64,000 nucleotides of DNA, taken from positions 1 to 64,000 of the forward strand of contig NZ_SSNA01000122.1 of NCBI RefSeq assembly GCF_004799445.1. The letters run 5' to 3'. The position numbers were made by a program, and so were the translations under genes. Under the pieces are notes generated by a model. The model saw nothing but the letters and a program-made list of their open reading frames with translations, did no database searches and was not told the DNA's origin. Shown here piece by piece: positions 27,048-34,699 of the stretch. The stretch's first letter is position 1. Each line of letters starts with the position of its first letter. Source of the stretch: Bradyrhizobium sp. GTDB taxonomy: Bacteria; Pseudomonadota; Alphaproteobacteria; Rhizobiales; Xanthobacteraceae.

Positions 27048-27140
27048 ATGGCCTTTGGCCCTTTGGTGAGCAGATTGAGCGTTGTTACCGCGTATCTCGC
27101 CTTCGCCCTTGTCGGCGCCATCGTGCTCGGCGTGTTCTAG
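27048..27140 (+). CDS. 30-residue predicted single-pass membrane peptide
   Basis: Too short for the ORF track. ATG 27048 follows a GGGAGG ribosome-binding site by six bases and encodes MAFGPLVSRLSVVTAYLAFA plus ten more hydrophobic residues ending LGVF, then TAG. Nearly the whole peptide is one hydrophobic helix with a single Arg near the N-terminus. A strong hairpin with a T run follows 30 bases later. The good ribosome site, helix and terminator together make a real small gene likely; no function is known to me. Confidence 0.6.
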   Translation: MAFGPLVSRLSVVTAYLAFALVGAIVLGVF

Positions 27141-27167
27141 TAATCCCAGTCAAAACCGGATTTTTAC

Positions 27168-27208
27168 CCGCCTGGCGGCCTGGATCGATCCAGACGCCGG
27201 GCTTTTTT
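27168..27208 (+). terminator. Rho-independent terminator after the 30-residue membrane peptide
   Basis: GGCG-GC-CTGGATC pairs with GATCCAG-A-CGCC and is followed by GGGCTTTTTTG. The six-T run on the plus strand assigns it to the small gene upstream. Confidence 0.75.
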
Positions 27209-27253
27209 GTGCCGCAAGCCACGCGGCGTTTGCCGTGATGCTTCCATGTGCCT

Positions 27254-27619
<366 letters not shown>

Positions 27620-27874
27620 TTACAGCTATCGGTCGCCTCGGATGGACGCGGCGGTTCAGATGGGATCGATTACAAATTGGAAAGCTGCAGCGGTTTCGCG
27701 GGAAAGCCTGTTCCCGCACGTGATGTGGCGTGGAAACCGGTCCGCGTGAAAAAGCACCCGCGGGCCGGCAGGGTCCTGTGACGCGGATCACAGAACCTCC
27801 CGCGTACGGCGCCTAGGGTCCGGTCCGGTTCACAACGCCGCTCAACCCTTGCGCTCAACGCCCCGGAGGCTCTC

Positions 27875-28591
27875 ATGAAGAAGTTCACCATTCTCGCCGC
27901 GCTAGTGATGGCCACCACTTCCGCGCACGCCGGCAACTCGATTTCCTTCGAGATCGACGGACACAAGGTCCGCATCGAGGCGCCGAGGAATTGCGACCAG
28001 CTGTCGTGCATCAAGATATCCGGTTTCGACCTCAAGGGCTTCAAATCCAGCCATGTCGAGGACGATGACGGTGCCGCCGCAAATCCCGATTCCCCCGCGC
28101 CAAAATCCTCGCCTGCTCCGGCGGTTCAGGCGGCGGCGCCGCAAGCCCCCGCCGCTCCGGTCACCGGCACCGCGCCGGCGTCGACGACGGTTGCGGCCAC
28201 CTCCCCTCGGCCTGCGATCAGCGACGATGTCGCGCCAGCGGCGCCATCTGCGGCTTCAACCGTTGCGCCGAAGCCGGCTCCGTCCACCGACGCCTCCGTC
28301 CCGGCGCCGACGACGCCGCTTGGCATATGGGCCACGGAAGAGAACAAGGGAAACGTCCGGATCGAGCCGTGCGGGCAGAATCTGTGCGGCTATGCCGTCA
28401 AGACCGGCGAGAGGATCCTGATCAACATGAAGCCACAGAGCTCCAAATGGACCGGCCAGATCCACGATCCCGACAGCGGCAGGAATTACGACTCCACGAT
28501 CGCGCTGAAGGGAGCGAATAGCTTGCGGGTTCAAGGCTGCGCCTTCGGCGGCATGTTCTGCGGCGGCCAGACCTGGAATCGCGTCAGCTGA
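27875..28591 (+). CDS. Exported DUF2147 domain protein
   Basis: The 238 residues begin with a signal peptide (MKKFTILAALVMATTSAHA) and a short domain with a disulfide candidate pair (NCDQLSCIKISGFDL). A disordered Pro/Ala/Ser linker of about 85 residues follows, then the DUF2147 domain: LGIWATEENKGNVRIEPCG, LCGYAVKTGERIL, GRNYDSTIALKGANSLRVQG and the ending FCGGQTWNRVS. Only the last 65 or so residues are domain, shorter than some DUF2147 proteins. GGAGG lies 9 bases upstream of the ATG. Its last 17 coding bases recur at 32259-32275. Confidence 0.85.
   Translation: MKKFTILAALVMATTSAHAGNSISFEIDGHKVRIEAPRNCDQLSCIKISGFDLKGFKSSHVEDDDGAAANPDSPAPKSSPAPAVQAAAPQAPAAPVTGTAPASTTVAATSPRPAISDDVAPAAPSAASTVAPKPAPSTDASVPAPTTPLGIWATEENKGNVRIEPCGQNLCGYAVKTGERILINMKPQSSKWTGQIHDPDSGRNYDSTIALKGANSLRVQGCAFGGMFCGGQTWNRVS
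28573..28589 (+). repeat. Left 17-bp direct repeat (3' end of DUF2147 gene)
   Basis: CTGGAATCGCGTCAGCT here encodes the last residues of the DUF2147 protein and is repeated exactly at 32259-32275 in the same orientation. The two copies bound a 3.7-kb segment of lower GC. This is the layout expected when an element enters at a gene's 3' end, but no integrase is present. Confidence 0.75.
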
Positions 28592-28593
28592 CG

Positions 28594-28750
28594 CATCGTT
28601 CGCGCACCGCATGGCTGAAGCGCCAGCCGCGAGCCAGCATGCCGTTCCTGTAGGGCTTCGAGGTCGGGATGGTCGCCCCGCTGGCCCGGCTGTAGATGTT
28701 GCCGGACCAGCGGTCCGCGGCCTTCGACTTCACTCCGGCGGCGCGTTTCG
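28594..28750 (-). pseudogene. Remnant of a second copy of the small exported protein at 27254-27595
   Basis: In the minus-strand frame the translation reads [20 protein letters not shown] and AVRER, matching [20 protein letters not shown] of the intact gene. The DNA match over about 75 bases is close. The copy has lost its signal peptide, the upstream cysteine region and the downstream half, and it abuts the left 17-bp direct repeat. It is therefore a truncated fragment, not a functional gene. The left limit of homology is approximate. Confidence 0.7.
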
Positions 28751-28826
28751 TAGATTCCCGGAATGGAGACGGAGACGCAGGAGGGTGAACCGCAATAGCG
28801 CGGCGCGTCGAAACCACGCCCTGTCT

Positions 28827-29555
28827 TTAGGGAGCTACGATCGCGAGTGAGACCGCGATGGCGACGGCCTCGGCGCGCGTCGAGACCTTCAGTTTCCGCT
28901 TCGCCTTCTCGAAATACTCATGCGCGGTCGACGGGGAGATTCCCAACTTGTGGGCGATGTCACGGTCCGTGGCGCCGCGCGCAATTAGTCGCAGCGCGTC
29001 GATTTCGCGTTTGGTCAAACCGACGGGCGGAATTGCGAACCCATGCTCGGGCGCGAGATTGCGCAGCCGCTCGTGAAAGCAGTATGAGAGCATCGCCAGC
29101 AGCGACTTCTCGTCGTCGCGAAAGACGCGACGCCGGCTTGCCATACTAACCAGCCCAAAGCGTTCATTGCCGCGCGGAATCGGCACGGCGAACCCCTCGG
29201 TCCATCCGTTCTCTCCGAATACCCGCCATACCTTGCTGCCGAAGGCCAATAGTTTTTGGTCTTTACGCAGCTCCGACCAGGTAAGCGGTGCCGGATGCTC
29301 CTTCAAGGATTCGAGCAGAGGATCACGCTGCAATAGTCCCGCCTCTACATAGACCTTGCGGAAAGCATCCGGCCAGCCGACGGCGTAGAACACTGTTCGC
29401 TCCAATGCCGTGAGATCAACCTCACCGCATGCAAATGTATCGATATTGAATGCGGCAATCGCCTTTCGGAATATTCTCGAACCGGCCTTCGGATCGGGCG
29501 CAGCCGAAATGGCGGAGACCGCAGTGGCAATGTCAAAATCCGTTTGGCGGTACAC
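28827..29555 (-). CDS. LuxR-family regulator with autoinducer-binding-type domain (orphan)
   Basis: The 242 residues comprise an N-terminal Autoind_bind-like domain and a C-terminal LuxR helix-turn-helix. The sensor domain keeps the quorum-sensing pattern WPDAFRKVYVEAGLLQRDPL followed by a Trp (APLTW) and a later FAVPIPRGNERFG. The DNA-binding part reads LTKREIDALRLIARGATDRD and IAHKLGISPSTAHEYFEKAK. The start is a GTG at 29555. No luxI-type synthase is in the window, so it is an orphan or solo receptor. GC here is lower than in the flanks. Confidence 0.88.
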   Translation of the reverse strand: MYRQTDFDIATAVSAISAAPDPKAGSRIFRKAIAAFNIDTFACGEVDLTALERTVFYAVGWPDAFRKVYVEAGLLQRDPLLESLKEHPAPLTWSELRKDQKLLAFGSKVWRVFGENGWTEGFAVPIPRGNERFGLVSMASRRRVFRDDEKSLLAMLSYCFHERLRNLAPEHGFAIPPVGLTKREIDALRLIARGATDRDIAHKLGISPSTAHEYFEKAKRKLKVSTRAEAVAIAVSLAIVAP

Positions 29556-30018
29556 GGCTTATCTCCCCAAAAACCCCACTTCAAGATTTGCCGCCGTAGC
29601 TACCGCTCGGACACCGACTGTGCAACCTGATGCAGGGCCATTCACCTGCGCCGCGAAGCTCGATGGCGGCACCCTCTATTTAGGGGGTTTGCGTCGGTCC
29701 CTGGCTCCCCTATTGGCTTGGCGCGCTAACCCTTCGATGCGCGATGGTATGTTTCGATCACAATTGAAACATCTTCGTTTGGGCCATGCGAAGAGTGAGC
29801 CACACCCAGCGCACAAACGGGAAGTGTCGATGAAGAGAAAAGTAATCCGCGTCGAACCGTTATCGACTCAATTTTAGCCTGCGCAAACGGTCGGCGTCCT
29901 ATTGAAAATTCGGTGGCGGTGGGCCGACAATAGCCTCTCAAAAGTGAGGCGATTTTACAATATCGGTGAGAGTTTGCACAAGATACTTCGAAATGGCTTC
30001 AGCGATTCTACTAAACGT
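29556..30018. other. Intergenic region between divergent luxR and lysR genes
   Basis: About 460 bases of lower GC than the flanks, with no supported gene. The track ORFs 29410-29877 (plus) and 29726-29941 (minus) carry no recognisable domain. The short palindrome CCTGATGCAGG at about 29617 is weakly lux-box-like but shorter than the usual 20-bp element. Confidence 0.45.
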
Positions 30019-30951
30019 TTGCTGGGCGATAGTCGTCGATTGCCACCGCTCAACGCTATTCGAGCATTTGAAGCGGCGGCCCGCAGGGGCGGGTTCCAGG
30101 CCGCTGGCGCCGAGCTCAACGTTTCTGCCAATGCGGTGGGTCGGCTGGTCAAGGTTCTCGAAGATTGGCTGGGGGTCAAGCTTTTCAGGCGACTGCCGCG
30201 CGGGGTCGCGGTGACGGAGGCGGGCCGCGGTTATCTCAGCCGCGTCGAAAATCTGCTCGACCAACTCGCCGAGGCCACGGCCCATCTCCAGCGTCTCGAA
30301 ACGTCAGAGGTCTTGACTGTTAGCGCCGGGCCATCGCTCGTCGCGCGCTGGCTCATTCCGCGTCTTGGACGCCTCGTCGAGCGACACCGCGATCTCAAGG
30401 TACGCGTGCTCGCATCTGCCTCGCTGGCCGATTTCGAGCGCGAAGAAGTCGACGTCGCTATTCGGCACGGGAGCGGAACTTATGAGGGGCTGCGCGGCGA
30501 TCTACTGATGCGAGAAGATTTTTATCCCGTCTGTAGCCCCGCACTGCTGGCTCGCGGACCTCGCCTTCAGGAGCCTGCCGATCTGTCGCAACACGTTCTG
30601 TTGCATCAGCAGCTGACGCGTCACGAGCGGGACCAGGCTTCCGATCAGCTCGATTGGGCGTTCTGGCTCGCCGAAATCGGGTTACGCGGCATCGATGCGC
30701 AACGCGGGCTGTGTTTTTCCTTTTCACATATGACGCTTCAGGCGGCCGCGGCAGGCCAGGGTGTCGCCTTGGCAAGTTCAGCCTATCTCGACGATGACCT
30801 CGAGACGGGCCGACTGATCAGACCGTTCGGCGACTTATCCGTCCAGGGACCACATGGGTTCTTCATTGTATCCCCTGAGGCGACCGCCGATTGCGACAAG
30901 ATCGTCGCATTCCGCAATTGGGCGCTTGAGGAAGCGGCCGACGGCGGCTGA
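30019..30951 (+). CDS. LysR-family transcriptional regulator (GcvA-like)
   Basis: The winged helix begins RRLPPLNAIRAFEAAARRGG and continues FQAAGAELNVSANAVGRLVK, LGVKLFRRLPRGVAVTEAGR, which is the GcvA subgroup pattern. The effector domain follows (LTVSAGPSLVARWLIPRLGR, DVAIRHGSGTYEGLRGDLLM). The track uses TTG 29902, but 39 residues before the domain are atypical; TTG 30019 places the domain six residues from the start as in GcvA. No start has a good ribosome-binding site, so this is uncertain. Its target is unknown; the PQ-loop and cupin genes downstream on the same strand are candidates. Confidence 0.88.
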   Translation: MLGDSRRLPPLNAIRAFEAAARRGGFQAAGAELNVSANAVGRLVKVLEDWLGVKLFRRLPRGVAVTEAGRGYLSRVENLLDQLAEATAHLQRLETSEVLTVSAGPSLVARWLIPRLGRLVERHRDLKVRVLASASLADFEREEVDVAIRHGSGTYEGLRGDLLMREDFYPVCSPALLARGPRLQEPADLSQHVLLHQQLTRHERDQASDQLDWAFWLAEIGLRGIDAQRGLCFSFSHMTLQAAAAGQGVALASSAYLDDDLETGRLIRPFGDLSVQGPHGFFIVSPEATADCDKIVAFRNWALEEAADGG

Positions 30952-31234
30952 ACGTATCAGATCCTCGCCGGTCCATTCCTGTTTCAGGCTCCGATTTTGT
31001 AAGCCTCAGGGCCAGCAATATGGATTTGCGCGCGCTCGTTTCGGGGTGGCATACGAAAGTCGTAGCCGAACAATCAAGCAGCCCCTGCATCGGGGATTAC
31101 CTCGATGTCGGCTTGGCGCGTTCGCCGCGACGATAATTTCTCAGCGTGCCGCGCTGCAGCCTTGGGAGATAGAACATGCCACCGCGTGCTACCATTCGAA
31201 GCGTCTTGGCAGCACTCTACGCGGCCGCGTTCCC

Positions 31235-31534
31235 ATGACGATCGCAGACGCTACGCTTGGAGTGTTCACGGTTTTCAACAGCCTTCGCTTCCTTGCTTAC
31301 GTTCCGCAGATCGCCAAGGCGATCAAGGACCAGAGTGGCGCGGAAGCTATCTCGTTTGGGACCTGGGCTTTGTTCCTCGCTTCACACGCGTCTGCAATGG
31401 CCTATGCAATTGAGAACCAGGGAGATTGGAAAATGGCCTCCCTGTTTCTGAGTAACGCGCTCGGTTGCGCCGCGATCCTCCTGATAGCGGCCTGGAAGCG
31501 CTCTCGTCATCGCAGGCGCGGGCACAGCAAGTAG
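31235..31534 (+). CDS. Small PQ-loop (SemiSWEET-like) membrane protein
   Basis: A 99-residue protein with three predicted membrane helices and one PQ-loop: FLAYVPQIAKAIKDQSGAEA, followed by ISFGTWALFLASHASAMAYA. This is the size and layout of a bacterial SemiSWEET, which works as a dimer to move small sugars, although PQ-loop proteins also carry other solutes. The track start at 30854 adds 127 unrelated residues; ATG 31235 starts just before helix 1. Substrate is not readable. Confidence 0.75.
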   Translation: MTIADATLGVFTVFNSLRFLAYVPQIAKAIKDQSGAEAISFGTWALFLASHASAMAYAIENQGDWKMASLFLSNALGCAAILLIAAWKRSRHRRRGHSK

Positions 31535-31611
31535 CCGCGCAGAGCGATCTGGATTCGTTTCGCTGTCTGGAAAATGTGATGCACCTCGGATGACTGTTTG
31601 GAGAATTTGCG

Positions 31612-32103
31612 ATGGTATGGAGTAGGATTTCGGTGCAGGCGAACCGCGGGCTGGGAATTACACTGACCTTGGCCGGGCTGGGGCTCTACGCCTTCGCAGC
31701 GGCGCAGACTGCCCAGGGCGTCTTGGCCCTAACGCCGGCTGAGATGAAATGGGCGTCGCAGGGCGGCTTGGCAGCTCCGGGAATGGAACAGCTCAATCTC
31801 CTTGGTGATCCCGCCAAGCCAGGGCCCTACACGTTGCGCCTTAAATTTCCAAAGGGTTTCAAGATTGCGCCGCACACGCACCCGGATTCCCGCGAGGTCA
31901 CGATTCTGTCGGGGATATTCGCAACCGGCTATGGTGAAAAGTTCGATACCGCCAATCTAAAAGTACTGCCAACCGGCAGCTTCTACACTGAACCCGCAAA
32001 CGTTCCGCACTACATAGAGATCAAGGAAGATACCGTCCTCCAGGTGAGCGGCATGGGACCGAGCGAACGCAGATTTGTTGATCCGTCCGCAGGTCCGAAA
32101 TAG
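31612..32103 (+). CDS. Exported cupin-domain protein
   Basis: The 163 residues start with a signal or anchor segment (LGITLTLAGLGLYAFAAAQT), then a single cupin fold: PKGFKIAPHTHPDSREVTIL supplies the H-x-H-x(4)-E metal motif (HTHPDSRE), and NVPHYIEIKEDTVLQVSG supplies the second motif His. This is the ChrR-like anti-sigma cupin subtype by pattern, but without an anti-sigma part. GGAG lies 11 bases upstream of the ATG. It is the last gene before the right 17-bp direct repeat. Confidence 0.82.
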   Translation: MVWSRISVQANRGLGITLTLAGLGLYAFAAAQTAQGVLALTPAEMKWASQGGLAAPGMEQLNLLGDPAKPGPYTLRLKFPKGFKIAPHTHPDSREVTILSGIFATGYGEKFDTANLKVLPTGSFYTEPANVPHYIEIKEDTVLQVSGMGPSERRFVDPSAGPK

Positions 32104-32258
32104 CATTTGGGAGGCGAGTTCGAAAGAACACAGAGGACGACCGTGAGGGCTCGTTGCCACGTGTCCGATCTCGCCACAAATACTGTTGAAAAAGTCGAAA
32201 ATCGAAAGAAGCCAAAAATCTCGCCAAAGCTGATTTTTAGACGACTCCGCCGCCAAGT

Positions 32259-32275
32259 CTGGAATCGCGTCAGCT
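32259..32275 (+). repeat. Right 17-bp direct repeat (copy of DUF2147 gene 3' end)
   Basis: Exact copy of 28573-28589, here followed by an in-frame TAG and, 29 bases further, by a strong terminator hairpin. The bases before it (GCCGCCAAGT) also partly match the DUF2147 gene (GCGGCCAGAC). Confidence 0.75.
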
Positions 32276-32303
32276 AGGTGGCCTATCACTGAGTGTTTTC
32301 GAA

Positions 32304-32338
32304 AAAGGGCCCTCGCGGATTTCCCGCGAGGGCCCTTT
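32304..32338 (+). terminator. Strong Rho-independent-type hairpin
   Basis: AAAGGGCCCTCGCGG pairs perfectly with CCGCGAGGGCCCTTT across a five-base loop. It closely follows the right direct repeat, so it may be the original terminator of the DUF2147 gene, now separated from it. It has A and T runs on both sides and could act in both directions. Confidence 0.8.
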
Positions 32339-32497
32339 GGCATGGACAGGGCTCCGCGCATTCATCTTGCATTCAGCCGCCAACCCTCTCAATCGCACCC
32401 GCCATCGCCAACTCCATTCTTGCCCGGATCGAAGTGATCGGCAAAAGTGGAATCCGAATTTGAAGTCCGACCGCGCTCCAAACGATTGAAGACAGGC

Positions 32498-33769
32498 ATG
32501 ATCTTTTCATCGACCGGCTCACGCTTAGGCAAATCGGGCGCGAGCGAGACGCCGCGGCGGCTTTCAATCGCGCTCTCGATTCTGGGTTGCCTCATCCTGG
32601 CCAGCCCGGCGCATGCCTATGCAGTGCCGTCTCCCGTACAAGACGCCTCCGCGCCCTCAGCCGCGGACGCGATCTCCGCGCCGACAAGACTTGCCCAGAC
32701 CCAACCGGCGCCTTTGCCTACACCTCTGCCCACACCGGCACCCGCGCGGCCAGCGGCATCCCCGTCGCCAGCACCGGCGGGGCCGGCCGCGCCTTCACCC
32801 GCTGCAAGCTCGCCCATATCAGCCCCCGCCGACGAACCGATCGGCAACGTCGCGACGCTGACGGGCACAGCCACCGTCATCCGCAACAAGGCATCGACGC
32901 CACTGAAACTGCAGGACGACATTTTCCTCAACGACATCCTGCAGACGTCGACGAATTCCACCCTCGGCATCACCTTCAACGACGCCACCACCTTCAACCT
33001 CACCGCCAATGCGCGGATCACCGTCGACAATTACCTTTATGAGGACGGCGGCAAACAGAACAATGCCTTGTTCGATATCACCAGGGGCACCGTCGCCTTT
33101 GTCGCCGCCGCCGTCGCCAAGACCGGCGACATGAGAATATCGACGCCGACGGCTTCGCTCGGCATTCGCGGCACCACCGGACTGGTCGAAGTGCCGCAGG
33201 ACGGGGCGGCCACCGGCGCCCACAACATCAAGCTTTATCCGGATCCCGACGGCAGGGTCGGTCACATCGATGTCAGCGATCACAACGGCGTCCGGCTCGG
33301 CTCGCTCACGCAAGGCGCCAGCGGCTTTACCATCCGGCCCGGCGCCGGTGGCCGCATCACCGCCGCACCGCTGATGATCTCGCCGCGAGAGGCCGCGCGC
33401 GACCAGGGCATCGTGCGCCAGGTGCACGCAGCACAGGTCGTTGGCCGACAGGTCGTGACCCGGCAGCGCGCGTTACGGCAGGCCAATCCGAACCGGAACA
33501 ATCCGCGCAACAATCCGGCGGGTCAGCCCGGACCGCAGCGGCAGAACAATCTGCAGCAACGGCCAAATTCACTGCAACCACGCCCGCCGCAGCAGCCGGG
33601 CTCGCCGAACCGGCCGCTCCAGCAAGGACAGCCGCAACAGCCGCACCCGCCCGGCCTGCAGCCCAATGCGCCCGGTGTGCGTCAACCCGGAGCGCCAAAC
33701 CGGCCCGCGTTGCAGCCGAAGCGACCGCCCGCGCCGAGGGGCAAGCCGCCCAAGGAGAAGAAACGCTAG
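32498..33769 (+). CDS. Exported FecR-domain protein with proline/glutamine-rich tail
   Basis: From ATG 32498 the protein is 423 residues. A basic N-terminus and hydrophobic signal (LSIALSILGCLILASPAHA) lead to a Pro/Ala-rich segment. The FecR domain follows: NVATLTGTATVIRNKASTPL, LNDILQTSTNSTLGITFNDA and MRISTPTASLGIRGTTGLVE. The last 110 or so residues are Pro/Gln/Asn/Arg-rich and end PPKEKKR, probably disordered. Unlike the classical FecR, there is no neighbouring FecI sigma or TonB receptor. The track start is a GTG at 32447 with no ribosome site. Confidence 0.85.
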   Translation: MIFSSTGSRLGKSGASETPRRLSIALSILGCLILASPAHAYAVPSPVQDASAPSAADAISAPTRLAQTQPAPLPTPLPTPAPARPAASPSPAPAGPAAPSPAASSPISAPADEPIGNVATLTGTATVIRNKASTPLKLQDDIFLNDILQTSTNSTLGITFNDATTFNLTANARITVDNYLYEDGGKQNNALFDITRGTVAFVAAAVAKTGDMRISTPTASLGIRGTTGLVEVPQDGAATGAHNIKLYPDPDGRVGHIDVSDHNGVRLGSLTQGASGFTIRPGAGGRITAAPLMISPREAARDQGIVRQVHAAQVVGRQVVTRQRALRQANPNRNNPRNNPAGQPGPQRQNNLQQRPNSLQPRPPQQPGSPNRPLQQGQPQQPHPPGLQPNAPGVRQPGAPNRPALQPKRPPAPRGKPPKEKKR

Positions 33770-33850
33770 CGCGTCGCGTGGCGCAGCGGGCTCGTCCTTG
33801 GTAACGGCGCAAGAGCAGGAGGGTAGTGAGACGAAGGCTTTTCGCGCGGG

Positions 33851-34606
33851 CTAGGCAGCGCGCCGCAGCCAGTCCCTCACCTTTTGCATCAGGTTGATGC
33901 GCCGGCTTCGAACCGGAACCCTGTTGTCGGAAGCAGGCTTCACAAACGTGGCTGGGGGGATTTCTTCGGAGATTTTTTCCATCATCCCGGACGCTGTCGA
34001 AAGATTCGATGATACGGCGCCGGCAACGGCGTTGCCGGCAACCGCCGGCTCATCCGACCCGATCGCCGTGGACGTCAAACCGGGCTCTGGCGCCACCGAT
34101 ACCGGCATCGTCAGCGAAGGTTGCGGCGCCTCGGCCGGCTGACGCCGCCGCTTGTCGAGAACCGACTGCTTCTTGACCTTGGGTTTTCTCGCAAGGGCGG
34201 CGGCTTCAAGCGCGAGCGGACCCACATTTTCAAGAAACGCCCGCTCATAGGACCGGGTGAGCCGCTCGACCGCGGCGTCAAGCGGCAGCCAGTCGACGGC
34301 TCTCACATCATCCATCAGCTCGCGCGACGGCTCGCCGCCCGCCTCCATTCGCCAGTAATGCACAACCTTGAACCGTCCGCCGGACTCGTAGACCAGGGTT
34401 CCCAGGAATTCATGCACCGATACTTCATGACCGGTTTCTTCCAGCACCTCGCGCTCGGCGGCATCGCGCGGCGTTTCGCCGTCATCGAGCTTGCCTTTGG
34501 GAAGAACCCATTCATTGCGCTTGCGCAGCCGCACCACCGCGACCAGCGGGGTTTCCTGCTGCCGCAGCACAATGCCTCCCGCCGCCAGAACCGGCGCTCG
34601 CGCCAT
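33851..34606 (-). CDS. Nudix hydrolase with long C-terminal extension
   Basis: Diphosphohydrolase of the Nudix fold. The Nudix box is complete: GKLDDGETPRDAAEREVLEE followed by TG (G-x5-E-x7-REVLEETG). The N-terminal domain (residues 1-140) resembles Ap4A/diadenosine polyphosphate or MutT-like enzymes. Residues 140-251 form an unusual low-complexity extension ending in a basic helix (INLMQKVRDWLRRAA), which could be an amphipathic membrane or protein contact. Substrate is not determinable from this. Confidence 0.88.
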   Translation of the reverse strand: MARAPVLAAGGIVLRQQETPLVAVVRLRKRNEWVLPKGKLDDGETPRDAAEREVLEETGHEVSVHEFLGTLVYESGGRFKVVHYWRMEAGGEPSRELMDDVRAVDWLPLDAAVERLTRSYERAFLENVGPLALEAAALARKPKVKKQSVLDKRRRQPAEAPQPSLTMPVSVAPEPGLTSTAIGSDEPAVAGNAVAGAVSSNLSTASGMMEKISEEIPPATFVKPASDNRVPVRSRRINLMQKVRDWLRRAA

Positions 34607-34699
34607 CTCAATTCCCTGATGCTTTTCGAATCGCGTTCGAGCGCGAACATATAACGGTGGGCGGCGGCAAAATCGAGGCGAGTGACGCCGATCAAAACT

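Noticed and set aside
29600-29640. Possible lux box CCTGATGCAGG near luxR
   Set aside because: Only an 11-base palindrome; real lux boxes are about 20 bases with longer symmetry.
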